Positions 25,427-33,097 of a stretch of DNA of 64,000 bases are shown here, one piece after another. The stretch spans positions 104,127 through 168,126 of the forward strand of contig NZ_RXFQ01000013.1 of assembly GCF_003951285.1 (NCBI RefSeq). Reading direction: 5' to 3'. The notes under the pieces were generated by a model, which had not been told where the DNA came from, made no database searches, and was given only the letters and a program-made list of their open reading frames with translations. Made by a program: the position numbers and the translations under genes. Origin of the DNA: Variovorax beijingensis (lineage in GTDB: Bacteria > Pseudomonadota > Gammaproteobacteria > Burkholderiales > Burkholderiaceae_C). Position 1 is the stretch's first letter. Each line of letters opens with the position of its first letter.

Positions 25427-26197
25427 ATGTTCTCTCGATTGCGCGCCGACATCCGGTGCATCCTCGAACGCGACCCGGCCGCGCGCAGCGCCTGGGAAGT
25501 GATCACGGTCTACCCCGGCTTCCATGCCGTGGTGCTGCACCGCTGGGCGCACGCCTGTTGGACGCACGGTTTCAAGTGGCCGGCCCGCTTCATCGCGCAC
25601 GTGGCGCGCGGGCTCACGGGCATCGAGATCCATCCGGCGGCCAAGCTCGGCGAGCGGGTGTTCTTCGACCATGCGATGGGCGTGGTGGTGGGCGAGACCG
25701 CCGAGATCGGCGACGGCTGCACCATCTACCAGGGCGTGACGCTGGGCGGCACTTCGCTCTACAAGGGCACCAAGCGGCATCCGACGCTGGGCAAGAACGT
25801 GGTGGTGAGCGCGGGCGCCAAGGTGCTGGGCGGTTTCCTCGTCGGCGACGGCGCCAAGATCGGCAGCAACGCGGTGGTCATCAAGCCGGTGCCGGCAGGG
25901 GCGACGGCGGTGGGCATTCCCGCACGCATCATCCCGTCGAAGGCCGGCGAGAGCGCCGACGTGGCCGCGCCGCAGAAGTTCTCCGCCTACGGCATCACGC
26001 AGGACGACGACCCGCTGAGCCAGGCGATGCGCGGGCTGATCGACAACGCCGCGGGCCAGGAGCACCAGATCGCGCTGCTGTGGCAGGCCATCGAGAAGCT
26101 GTCTGCGCATCCCGGCACCAAGGACTGCGTTCCCTGCGACGCGGCGCGCGACGAGAGCTTCGAGGCGGAGAAGCTGACGCAGCTGATCGGCAAGTAG
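25427..26197 (+). CDS. cysE: Serine O-acetyltransferase (EpsC-type)
   Basis: A 256-residue enzyme that makes O-acetylserine for cysteine synthesis. The short N-terminal helical domain (RADIRCILERDPAARSAWEV) marks the EpsC branch. The left-handed beta-helix starts at EIHPAAKLGERVFFDHAMG with catalytic histidines in that region, and GGTSLYKGTKRHPTLGKNVVV is the substrate loop. The C-terminus extends beyond the helix with an unusual CVPCDAARDE segment instead of the normal short Ile-ending tail that docks in cysteine synthase. The gene has its own promoter after trmJ. Confidence 0.95.
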   Translation: MFSRLRADIRCILERDPAARSAWEVITVYPGFHAVVLHRWAHACWTHGFKWPARFIAHVARGLTGIEIHPAAKLGERVFFDHAMGVVVGETAEIGDGCTIYQGVTLGGTSLYKGTKRHPTLGKNVVVSAGAKVLGGFLVGDGAKIGSNAVVIKPVPAGATAVGIPARIIPSKAGESADVAAPQKFSAYGITQDDDPLSQAMRGLIDNAAGQEHQIALLWQAIEKLSAHPGTKDCVPCDAARDESFEAEKLTQLIGK

Positions 26198-26227
26198 AGC
26201 GGGTTTCAGGATCTCCTTGCTCGGGGC

Positions 26228-26263
26228 GCGTGCACGAGGGCACGCCTTGAGTCAAACCTCAAG
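26228..26263. terminator. Two adjacent hairpins between convergent cysE and cadR
   Basis: GCGTGC (26228-26233) pairs with GCACGC (26240-26245), and CTTGAG (26246-26251) pairs with CTCAAG (26258-26263). The second covers the cadR stop codon. They occupy the whole convergent gap and could end transcription from either side, though neither has a proper T run. Confidence 0.4.
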
Positions 26264-26732
26264 CCGAACGCTTCGCAGCCGCGCTGTGCAGCGACCCATG
26301 CACATGCCCCGCGTGCTGTCCGAAGGGCTCGGTGGCGGGCGCGGCGGTGTCCAGTTCCTGCAGGATGCCGCAGTTGCGCGCCGATTCGGCGCCGCAGCAC
26401 TGCTGGCGCAGCGCCTTCAGCTGCTTCTCCAGCGTCTTGAGCTCGCGGATGCGCGCAGCCACGTGGCCGATGTGGTCGTCGAGCAGCTGGTTGACTTCGC
26501 CGCAGTCATCGCCCGGTGCGTCGCGGAACCTGAGCAGGCTGCGGATCTCGTCGAGCGTCATGTCCAGCGAACGGCAGCGGCGGATGAAGCCCAGGCGCTG
26601 CGCATGCTCTTCGTCGTAGATGCGGTAGTTGCCCTCGGTGCGCGCGGGCTCGGGCAGCAGCTGCTCGCGCTCGTAGTACCGGATGGTTTCGACCGGCGTG
26701 TTCGCGGCCTTGGCCAGTTCTCCGATTTTCAT
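26259..26732 (-). CDS. cadR: MerR-family Cd(II)/Pb(II)-responsive regulator (CadR/PbrR type)
   Basis: A 157-residue metal sensor. The MerR helix-turn-helix is at the N-terminus (MKIGELAKAANTPVETIRYY). Metal-binding cysteines stand at residues 77, 112 and 121, the pattern of CadR/PbrR rather than ZntR or CueR, and an extra Cys113 is present. The C-terminal GQHAGHVHGSLH is His-rich as in CadR. It is divergent from the P-type ATPase gene, whose promoter it should twist into an active form on binding Cd, Pb or Zn. Its leader holds a simple GAAA/GGAA repeat. Confidence 0.93.
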   Translation of the reverse strand: MKIGELAKAANTPVETIRYYEREQLLPEPARTEGNYRIYDEEHAQRLGFIRRCRSLDMTLDEIRSLLRFRDAPGDDCGEVNQLLDDHIGHVAARIRELKTLEKQLKALRQQCCGAESARNCGILQELDTAAPATEPFGQHAGHVHGSLHSAAAKRSA

Positions 26733-26740
26733 GATGCGGC

Positions 26741-26767
26741 AAGAAAGAAAGAAAGGAAGGAAGGAAG
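26741..26767. repeat. Tetranucleotide simple repeat in the cadR leader
   Basis: Read on the plus strand the tract is AAGAAAGAAAGAAA followed by GGAAGGAAGGAAG, that is three GAAA units then three GGAA units. It lies 9 bases before the cadR start and forms a pyrimidine-rich CTTT/CTTCC leader in the cadR message in place of a normal ribosome site. Such tracts can change length by slippage. Confidence 0.85.
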
Positions 26768-26782
26768 TGGAGGAATCGCCGT

Positions 26783-26813
26783 TTGACTCTACACCTGCTT
26801 CAGGGTTTCCAAT
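26783..26813 (+). promoter_or_regulatory. MerR-type promoter/operator of cadA
   Basis: TTGACT (-35, 26783-26788) and TCCAAT (-10, 26808-26813) are 19 bases apart, the long spacing typical of MerR-family promoters. Between them ACTCT (26786-26790) and AGGGT (26802-26806) end a 21-base operator like those of pbr and cad systems. The predicted transcript start (about 26820) falls almost on the first ATG at 26821. Confidence 0.85.
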
Positions 26814-26820
26814 CGGCTTC

Positions 26821-29091
26821 ATGACGAACCAGAATGCCCTGAAACCGATGGCGCCGCATGCCCACTCCCATGCGCCGGCCGCTCCCGAAACGGCCTGCTG
26901 CGGCAACCCGGCCTGCGGCTCGCCGGCTGTCGCCGTGGCCGCTGCCGACATTCCGAAGGGCGCCTTGCTCTTTCGCATTCCCACGATGGACTGCGCGGTC
27001 GAAGAGTCCGAGATCCGGCGCGCGCTCGAACCGGTCGCGGGCGTGCGCGCGCTGCGCTTTCGCCTCGGCGAACGCACGATGGCCATCACGGCCGATGACG
27101 GCGCCTTGCCCGGTGCGCTCGATGCCATTCGCAGGGCGGGCTTCAAGCCCGAGCCGTTGAACGACGCGGCAAGCAGCCCGGCCGAGGGTGCGCAGCCGGC
27201 GGCCGCCCCCGGGGGCATGAGCAGCGGCCTCGCGCGCCTCGTTGCCGCACTGGCGCTGGCCATCGCGGCCGAGGCCGTTTCCTTTCTCGCACCGGAGGGC
27301 GCCGGGTCCACGGCGGCGGAGATGGGGCTTGCGCTCGCGGCCATCGCATTGGCCGGCCTCGACACCTACAAGAAGGGCTTTGCCGCGCTGCTGCGCGGGC
27401 GCCTGAACATCAACGCCCTGATGGCGGTGGCGGTCACGGGCGCCTTCCTGATCGGGCAATGGCCCGAGGCCGCGATGGTGATGGCGCTCTATGCCATTGC
27501 CGAGCTGATCGAGGCGCGCGCCGTCGATCGCGCCCGCAACGCCATCCAGGGCCTCTTGGCGCTGGCGCCCGAGTTGGCCGAGGTCAGGCAACCCGACGGC
27601 AGCTGGAAGACGGCCAAGGCCGAGACGGTGGCGCTCGATGCCGTCGTGCGCATCCGGCCCGGCGAACGCGTGCCGCTGGACGGCGTGGTGACCGAGGGGG
27701 CGAGCGCCATCGACCAGGCGCCGGTCACGGGCGAGAGCATCCCGGTCGACAAATCGGCTGGGGACCCGGTGTTCGCGGGCACCATCAACCAGACGGCCGC
27801 GCTCGAATTCCGCGTGACCGCTGTGGCGGCCAACACCACGCTCGCCCGCATCATCCATGCGGTCGAAGAAGCGCAAGGCACGCGCGCGCCCACGCAGCGC
27901 TTCGTCGACCGGTTCGCGGCCGTCTACACGCCCGCGGTCTTCGTGCTGGCCGTTGCCGTGGCGCTGCTCACGCCCTGGCTCATGGGCTGGAGCTGGACCG
28001 AGGCCATCTACAAGGCGCTGGTGCTGCTGGTCATCGCGTGCCCGTGCGCGCTCGTCATCTCGACGCCCGTCACCGTGGTGAGCGCGCTGGCCTCGGCCGC
28101 GCGGCGCGGCATCCTGATCAAGGGCGGCACTTACCTCGAAGAGGCGCGCAAGCTCAAGGCCGTGGCGCTCGACAAGACGGGAACCATCACCGAAGGCAAG
28201 CCGAAGCTGGTCGCATCGCGCCTGCTCGACCCGGCGGCGGATGAAGCCGCGATCTTCGCCATTGCCGCGAGCATCGCGGGCCGCTCCGACCATCCGGTGT
28301 CGAAGGCCATTGCCGAAGGCCTGGAGCGCGAGCACCAGCCGGTCGGCGACTTCACGGCCTTGCCCGGACGCGGCGTGCAGGCCGTCCACGGAGGCCGCAG
28401 CCATGTGCTTGGCAACCACCGCCTGATCGAAGAGCAGGGGCTGTGCAGTCCCGCGCTCGAGGCCGAGCTGAAGCAGCATGAGGAAGCGGGGCGCACCGTC
28501 ACGCTGCTGGCCTCCGGCCATGCCGTGCTGGCGCTGTTCGCGGTGGCCGACACCATCAAGCCGTCTTCGAAGGCGGCCATGGCCGAGCTGCGCGCGCTGG
28601 GCGTCACACCGGTGATGCTGACCGGCGACAACGCCGCCACGGCCAGGGCGATCGGCATGCACGCGGGCATCGACGACGTGCGCGGCAACCTGCTGCCCGA
28701 GGAGAAGCTCGATGCCATCAAGGCGCTGCAGCAGCGCCATGGCATGGCCGGCATGGCGGGCGACGGCATCAACGATGCGCCCGCGCTCGCGCAGGCCGAC
28801 ATCGGCTTTGCGATGGGCGGCGCCGGCACCGACACCGCCATGGAGGCGGCCGACGTGGTCATCATGAACGACGACCTGCGGCGACTGCCCGAAACCATCC
28901 GCCTCTCGCGTCGCGCGCATGCGGTGCTGTGGCAGAACATCACACTGGCGCTCGGCATCAAGGCCGTGTTCTTCGTGCTCGCGGTCTTCGGCAGCGCCAC
29001 GATGTGGATGGCTGTGTTTGCCGACATGGGTGCCAGCCTGCTGGTGGTGGCCAACGGATTGCGGCTGATGCGCGCGCCGAAGGGCGGCTGA
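26821..29091 (+). CDS. cadA: P1B-type heavy-metal efflux ATPase (Cd/Zn/Pb)
   Basis: A 756-residue inner-membrane pump that exports Cd, Zn or Pb from the cytosol. The N-terminus has a His/Cys segment (HAHSHAP, then CCGNPACGS) and one HMA domain with MDCAVEE. The membrane metal site is C407-P408-C409, the phosphorylation motif DKTGT starts at D451, and the hinge GDGINDAPAL is near residue 650. CPC with a C-terminal helix lacking His points to the Zn/Cd/Pb subgroup. Start is uncertain: ATG 26821 would be nearly leaderless from the MerR-type promoter; ATG 26848 (MAPHAHSH) is an alternative. Divergent from cadR, followed after 84 bases by a CPA2 antiporter. Confidence 0.95.
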   Translation: MTNQNALKPMAPHAHSHAPAAPETACCGNPACGSPAVAVAAADIPKGALLFRIPTMDCAVEESEIRRALEPVAGVRALRFRLGERTMAITADDGALPGALDAIRRAGFKPEPLNDAASSPAEGAQPAAAPGGMSSGLARLVAALALAIAAEAVSFLAPEGAGSTAAEMGLALAAIALAGLDTYKKGFAALLRGRLNINALMAVAVTGAFLIGQWPEAAMVMALYAIAELIEARAVDRARNAIQGLLALAPELAEVRQPDGSWKTAKAETVALDAVVRIRPGERVPLDGVVTEGASAIDQAPVTGESIPVDKSAGDPVFAGTINQTAALEFRVTAVAANTTLARIIHAVEEAQGTRAPTQRFVDRFAAVYTPAVFVLAVAVALLTPWLMGWSWTEAIYKALVLLVIACPCALVISTPVTVVSALASAARRGILIKGGTYLEEARKLKAVALDKTGTITEGKPKLVASRLLDPAADEAAIFAIAASIAGRSDHPVSKAIAEGLEREHQPVGDFTALPGRGVQAVHGGRSHVLGNHRLIEEQGLCSPALEAELKQHEEAGRTVTLLASGHAVLALFAVADTIKPSSKAAMAELRALGVTPVMLTGDNAATARAIGMHAGIDDVRGNLLPEEKLDAIKALQQRHGMAGMAGDGINDAPALAQADIGFAMGGAGTDTAMEAADVVIMNDDLRRLPETIRLSRRAHAVLWQNITLALGIKAVFFVLAVFGSATMWMAVFADMGASLLVVANGLRLMRAPKGG

Positions 29092-29175
29092 GGAGCTGCG
29101 CCCACGCGGCGTTGCGGACGAGGCGCCCGAACAAAACTAACATCGAGTGCTTCGCTCATTCAGACCATCGGTTTC

Positions 29176-30438
29176 ATGTCCGCCACTTCGCTCCTGCTGC
29201 AACTCATCGTCATCCTGAGCACCGCGCGCATCTGCGGCTGGGTGCTGCGCCACGTGGGCCAGCCCGGCGTGGTCGGCGAAATGGCGGCGGGCCTCATGCT
29301 CGGGCCGGTGGTCATGGGGGCGCTGTTTCCCTCGCTGCATGCGCAGCTTTTCTCCAAGAGCCATCTCGAAGGCCTGTCTTCGCTCTCGACCGTGGGCCTG
29401 GTGCTCTTCATGTTCGTGGTGGGGCTGGAACTGCGGGCCACGCAGGGCGTGCGCGCGCAGCTGAAGGCGGCCGGCTCGGTGGGCGCGCTCAGCATCATCG
29501 TGCCGATGGTGCTGGGCCTTGCGATTTCGCCGGCGCTGCATCCGGCGCTGGCACCCGCGGGCGTGGGCTTCTGGCCGTTCGCGCTGTTCATGGCCGCGGC
29601 GCTGTCGATCACGGCCTTTCCGGTCATGGCGCGCATCCTGAAGGACCGCGGCCTCACGCGCACGCCGTTCGGCCAGCTGTCGCTCGGCGCCGCGGCCGTG
29701 GTCGATGTGTTCGCCTGGATCCTGCTGGCGCTGGTTGTGGCGCTCGCGGGTGCGGGAGAGGGCTACACGGGCCTGCTCAAGACCACGGCCGGCGTGGCCG
29801 TGCTGCTGGCCGTGCTGTTCTTTGGCCTGAAGCCGGCTTTCGCATGGATTCTGCGCACGCGCGCACCCGACGGCGAACCATCGACCACGGTCATGGCTTC
29901 GCTCATGATCGGCCTTCTCGCCTGCGCGATGGTGACCGAATGGCTGCACCTGCATGCCGTGTTCGGCGCTTTCCTGTTCGGTGCCTGCCTGCCGCGCGAC
30001 GACCGCCTGCTGAGCTCGCTCACGGAGCGCATCGAGCCGATTTCCATCGTCGTGCTGATGCCGCTGTTCTTTGCGCTTGCCGGGCTCGGCACCACCACCA
30101 ATGCCTTCTCGGGCGCGAGCATCGGCGCCATGCTGCTGATCGTCGCGGTGGCCACCATCGGCAAGCTAGCCGGCGGCGCCATCGGCGCGCGCATGGCGGG
30201 CTACGGATGGCGCGACAGCCTGGCCACCGGCTCGCTGATGAACGCGCGCGGCCTGATGGAGCTCATCGTGATGAAGATCGGGCTGGACGCCGGCCTGATC
30301 GGCCCCGAGCTCTTCACCATGCTGCTGGTGATGGCGCTGGCCACCACCGCGATGACGGGGCCGCTGATCAACCTGGTGATGGGACGCGCCAGGCCTTCCA
30401 CCGAGGCCGAAGAGGCCGACGCACGCGCCAAGCCGTGA
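29176..30438 (+). CDS. CPA2-family cation:proton antiporter
   Basis: A 420-residue inner-membrane antiporter with about 12 helices covering the Na/H exchanger domain: GQPGVVGEMAAGLMLGPVVM near the N-terminus, FMFVVGLELRAT, and SITAFPVMARILKDRGLTRT with the central AAAVVDVFAWILLALVVALA. The C-terminal regulatory TrkA-N domain of KefB/KefC is absent. The ion may be Na, K or another cation. It sits between cadA and czcS on the plus strand and may be read from the cadA promoter, though no metal role is established. Confidence 0.9.
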   Translation: MSATSLLLQLIVILSTARICGWVLRHVGQPGVVGEMAAGLMLGPVVMGALFPSLHAQLFSKSHLEGLSSLSTVGLVLFMFVVGLELRATQGVRAQLKAAGSVGALSIIVPMVLGLAISPALHPALAPAGVGFWPFALFMAAALSITAFPVMARILKDRGLTRTPFGQLSLGAAAVVDVFAWILLALVVALAGAGEGYTGLLKTTAGVAVLLAVLFFGLKPAFAWILRTRAPDGEPSTTVMASLMIGLLACAMVTEWLHLHAVFGAFLFGACLPRDDRLLSSLTERIEPISIVVLMPLFFALAGLGTTTNAFSGASIGAMLLIVAVATIGKLAGGAIGARMAGYGWRDSLATGSLMNARGLMELIVMKIGLDAGLIGPELFTMLLVMALATTAMTGPLINLVMGRARPSTEAEEADARAKP

Positions 30439-30445
30439 TGCGCCG

Positions 30446-31777
30446 TCAGCGTGCGAGCGGCACCGCGAACCCGATGCGGGTCTCGCCGTTCGCGCTCGAG
30501 GCGAACACGCGGCCGCCATGCATGCGCGCAATGGCCTCCACGATCGAGAGCCCCAGGCCGTGGTGGCGCGCCGACCGGTCCCGTGCGGGATCGGCGCGGT
30601 AGAAGCGCTCGAACAGGCGTGGCAGCGTCTCGGCCGCGATCGGTTCGCCGCGGTTCACGACGGTGAGCGTGGCTTCGTTCGGGCCCTTGGCGATCTCGAT
30701 GCCGATGCAGGACGCCGGCGCCGCGAAGCGGATCGCATTGCCCAGCAGGTTGGAAAGCGCACGCCGCACCAGGGAGGCATCGACGTCGGCCACGGCGTCG
30801 CCGGTGACCGTGGCCGAGAGTCCGGCCTCCTCGAGCATGGCTTCGTGGAAGTCGATCACGTCGCGCGCCTGCGCCGCCAGGCTCGTGCCGGCCTTCACGC
30901 GCAGCGGCGCGCCGCGCTCGGCCTGCGAGAGAAAGAGCATGTCGGTGACGATGACCGAGAGCCTGCCGACTTCCTCGAGATTGGAGGCCAGAACGGCCTG
31001 CAGTTCGTCGTTCGGCCGCGGGCGCGACAGCGCAAGCTCGGTGGTGCCGATCAGGTTGGCAAGCGGTGTGCGCAGCTCGTGCGCGACGTCGGCATTGAAC
31101 GATTCGAGTTGCACATAGGCCTTCTGCACGCGCAAGAGCAGGGCATTGAACTGCGTGATCCACGGGTGCAGTTCGCGCGCGAACGCCGATGCATCGATGG
31201 GCTGGTTGATGTGGTCCGGCGTCAGCGCGGCGGTGCGCCTGGCCAGCGCCTCCAGTGGCCGCAGCCCGCGCCGCACCAGGTGCGCGCCGGTCAGCGACAC
31301 AAGCAGCGTGCCCAGCACGGCGGCCGCAAGCAGCGTCCATGCAAGCCGGTGCAGCAGCACCACGTCCCTTGCCACGTCGATGCCGATGCGGATCGAAAGC
31401 GGCGTGCCCCCGCCTGCCCGGCCCCATGTGTGCACGAAGTCGCGCTGGATCCAGCGCCCGCCCGCAGGCGGTGCCGAGCGGAAGAACACGCTGCCGTCGG
31501 ACTGCCGCGCAATCGAGAGCCTCACGTCGTCCTGCAGCGAGAAGAAGTCCTCGAGCTTGTGGCGCAGGAAGGAAAGGTCGCCGTCCTTCTCGCCTTCCTC
31601 GAGCAGATGCTGCACCAGCTGTGCCTTGTGGTCGAGCTCGGCGTCCTGCTTTTCGCCGAAGCTCCATGCGGTCACCAGGTAGACCGCCAGGCAGGCCACG
31701 CTGAGGCAGAAGAAGGCCTGCGCGGCGAACCAGGAGGTGAGCCGGTTGCGGATCGAATGCGGCCGTGCCGGGCTCAC
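30446..31777 (-). CDS. czcS: Heavy-metal sensor histidine kinase (CzcS/CusS type)
   Basis: A 443-residue inner-membrane kinase. Two membrane helices (near residues 10-35 and 150-175) flank a periplasmic sensor domain; a HAMP region, the H-box FNADVAHELRTPLANLIG with His233, and an ATPase domain with NLLGNAIRFA and HHGLGLSIVEAIARMHGG follow. The GTG start at 31777 overlaps the stop of the response regulator gene (GTGA), so the two are translationally coupled. Its partner and the czcICBA genes alongside make zinc, cobalt or cadmium the likely signal. Its end meets the antiporter gene after only 7 bases. Confidence 0.92.
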   Translation of the reverse strand: MSPARPHSIRNRLTSWFAAQAFFCLSVACLAVYLVTAWSFGEKQDAELDHKAQLVQHLLEEGEKDGDLSFLRHKLEDFFSLQDDVRLSIARQSDGSVFFRSAPPAGGRWIQRDFVHTWGRAGGGTPLSIRIGIDVARDVVLLHRLAWTLLAAAVLGTLLVSLTGAHLVRRGLRPLEALARRTAALTPDHINQPIDASAFARELHPWITQFNALLLRVQKAYVQLESFNADVAHELRTPLANLIGTTELALSRPRPNDELQAVLASNLEEVGRLSVIVTDMLFLSQAERGAPLRVKAGTSLAAQARDVIDFHEAMLEEAGLSATVTGDAVADVDASLVRRALSNLLGNAIRFAAPASCIGIEIAKGPNEATLTVVNRGEPIAAETLPRLFERFYRADPARDRSARHHGLGLSIVEAIARMHGGRVFASSANGETRIGFAVPLAR

Positions 31778-32451
31778 GACCAGGAACGATCCTCGAGCAC
31801 GTAGCCCATGCCGCGCACCGTGTGCAGCAGCTTGACGTCGAAGGGATCGTCGATCTTGCTGCGCAGCCTGCGGATGGCCACCTCGACCACGTTGGTGTCG
31901 CTGTCGAAGTTCATCTCCCACACCTGCTCGGCCAGCGTACTGCGCGAAAGTATCTGGCCGCGGCGGCGCAGCAGCACCACCAGCAGCGTGAACTCCTTGG
32001 CCGTGAGGTCCAGCCGCGTGCGGTTGCGAAAGCACTTGCGGCTGGCCAGGTCGAGCTCCAGGTCGGCCAGCCGCAGCACGGTGGACTCCTGCGGCTTGCC
32101 GCGGCGCAGCAGCGCCTGGATGCGCGCCAGCAGCTCGGAAAAGGAAAAGGGCTTGACGAGGTAGTCGTCGGCGCCTTGCTGCAGGCCGTTGACCCGGTCC
32201 TCGACCTTGTCGCGCGCGGTGAGCACCAGCACGGGCACGTTGCTGGTGCGCCGGATCGCCTGCAGCACCGCGAAGCCGTCGATGCCGGGGAGCATCACGT
32301 CGAGCAGGATCAGCGCGTAGTCGCCCTCGGTGGCAAGGTAGCGGCCTTCGATGCCGTCGCGCGCGATGTCGACCACGTAGCCGTTCTCTTCCAGGCCCTT
32401 CTTCAGGTAGTCGCCCAGCTTGGGCTCGTCTTCAATGACCAGAATTCGCAT
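31774..32451 (-). CDS. czcR: Heavy-metal response regulator (CzcR/CopR type)
   Basis: A 225-residue OmpR-family regulator with phosphoacceptor Asp51 (LILLDVMLPG), VLTARD and the lysine in YLVKPFSF, then a winged-helix domain (LDLTAKEFTLLVVLLRRRGQ and NVVEVAIRRLRSKID). This is the branch with CzcR, CopR, CusR and IrlR. It is divergent from czcI across 162 bases. A TTACGAATTCGTCA element 36 bases before its start resembles the target site of these regulators, suggesting self-control as well as control of the efflux genes. Confidence 0.93.
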   Translation of the reverse strand: MRILVIEDEPKLGDYLKKGLEENGYVVDIARDGIEGRYLATEGDYALILLDVMLPGIDGFAVLQAIRRTSNVPVLVLTARDKVEDRVNGLQQGADDYLVKPFSFSELLARIQALLRRGKPQESTVLRLADLELDLASRKCFRNRTRLDLTAKEFTLLVVLLRRRGQILSRSTLAEQVWEMNFDSDTNVVEVAIRRLRSKIDDPFDVKLLHTVRGMGYVLEDRSWS

Positions 32452-32486
32452 CGGCAGATGTTAACGATGGGGCGGGGGCACTGAAG

Positions 32487-32502
32487 GTTACGAATTCGTC
32501 AT
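32487..32502. promoter_or_regulatory. Candidate CzcR/CopR-type box
   Basis: GTTACGAATTCGTCAT contains the perfect 10-base palindrome ACGAATTCGT (32490-32499) and fits the TTAC-N-AATT-type repeat bound by CopR/CusR-like regulators. It lies just upstream of czcR, over the -35 region of a possible TAACAT -10 element at 32457-32462 on the minus strand, and 112 bases before czcI. Confidence 0.5.
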
Positions 32503-32613
32503 CGCGGCGACAGGAAAAAGCCCGCACGCCTGTCGTACATTGCGCCGCAACCTGCAAACCGCAGGGGCATTGCGGGCCAGCATGCCACATGCCGCCGATA
32601 TACTTTTTGCTCC

Positions 32614-32994
32614 ATGCGCCGCTGGCTTCTGATCTTCTTGCTGCTTGTGCTGCCCTTCCAGTTCAGCTGGGCGGCCTCGGCCGCCTATTGCCAGCACGAG
32701 CGCGATGCGCAGTCAGGCCACTGGGGCCACCACGAGCACGAGCACGAGCCGGACCGCAGCGCGGATGGTTCCCGTACCGACGACGCGCAGAAGAGTCCCG
32801 TCACCCAGCCCAACGCCGTGCTGGGCGATTGCGCCGCCTGCCACCTGGGGCAGGCGCAACACCTGCCGCCGGCGGCCGAACGCGCGCATGCGCCGTTGCC
32901 CATCGCGCAGGCGCTGCGTGCCGTGCCCGCCGAACATTTCATCTCGCACATCTCCGAAGTGCCCGTGCCTCCTGCGTGGCCTCTCGCCCTTTGA
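32614..32994 (+). CDS. czcI: CzcI-like small exported metal-resistance protein
   Basis: A 126-residue protein with a signal peptide (RRWLLIFLLLVLPFQFSWA) then a mature part with YCQHE, a His/Glu-rich stretch (HWGHHEHEHEPD) and CAACHLG. These match CzcI, the first gene of czc operons, an export-associated protein of unclear function with a role in regulation. It leads czcC by 103 bases. A TATACT hexamer at 32599-32604 would place the transcript start within three bases of the ATG, so translation may be leaderless. Confidence 0.85.
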   Translation: MRRWLLIFLLLVLPFQFSWAASAAYCQHERDAQSGHWGHHEHEHEPDRSADGSRTDDAQKSPVTQPNAVLGDCAACHLGQAQHLPPAAERAHAPLPIAQALRAVPAEHFISHISEVPVPPAWPLAL

Positions 32995-33097
32995 TTCGGC
33001 GAGAGAACAAGCACCCACATCCCTGATACCCGACATCAGCCGCTGAGCCCCCTCGCCGAATTCGTCCGCCCGTTGTTTTGCAACCCAGGAGAATTCG

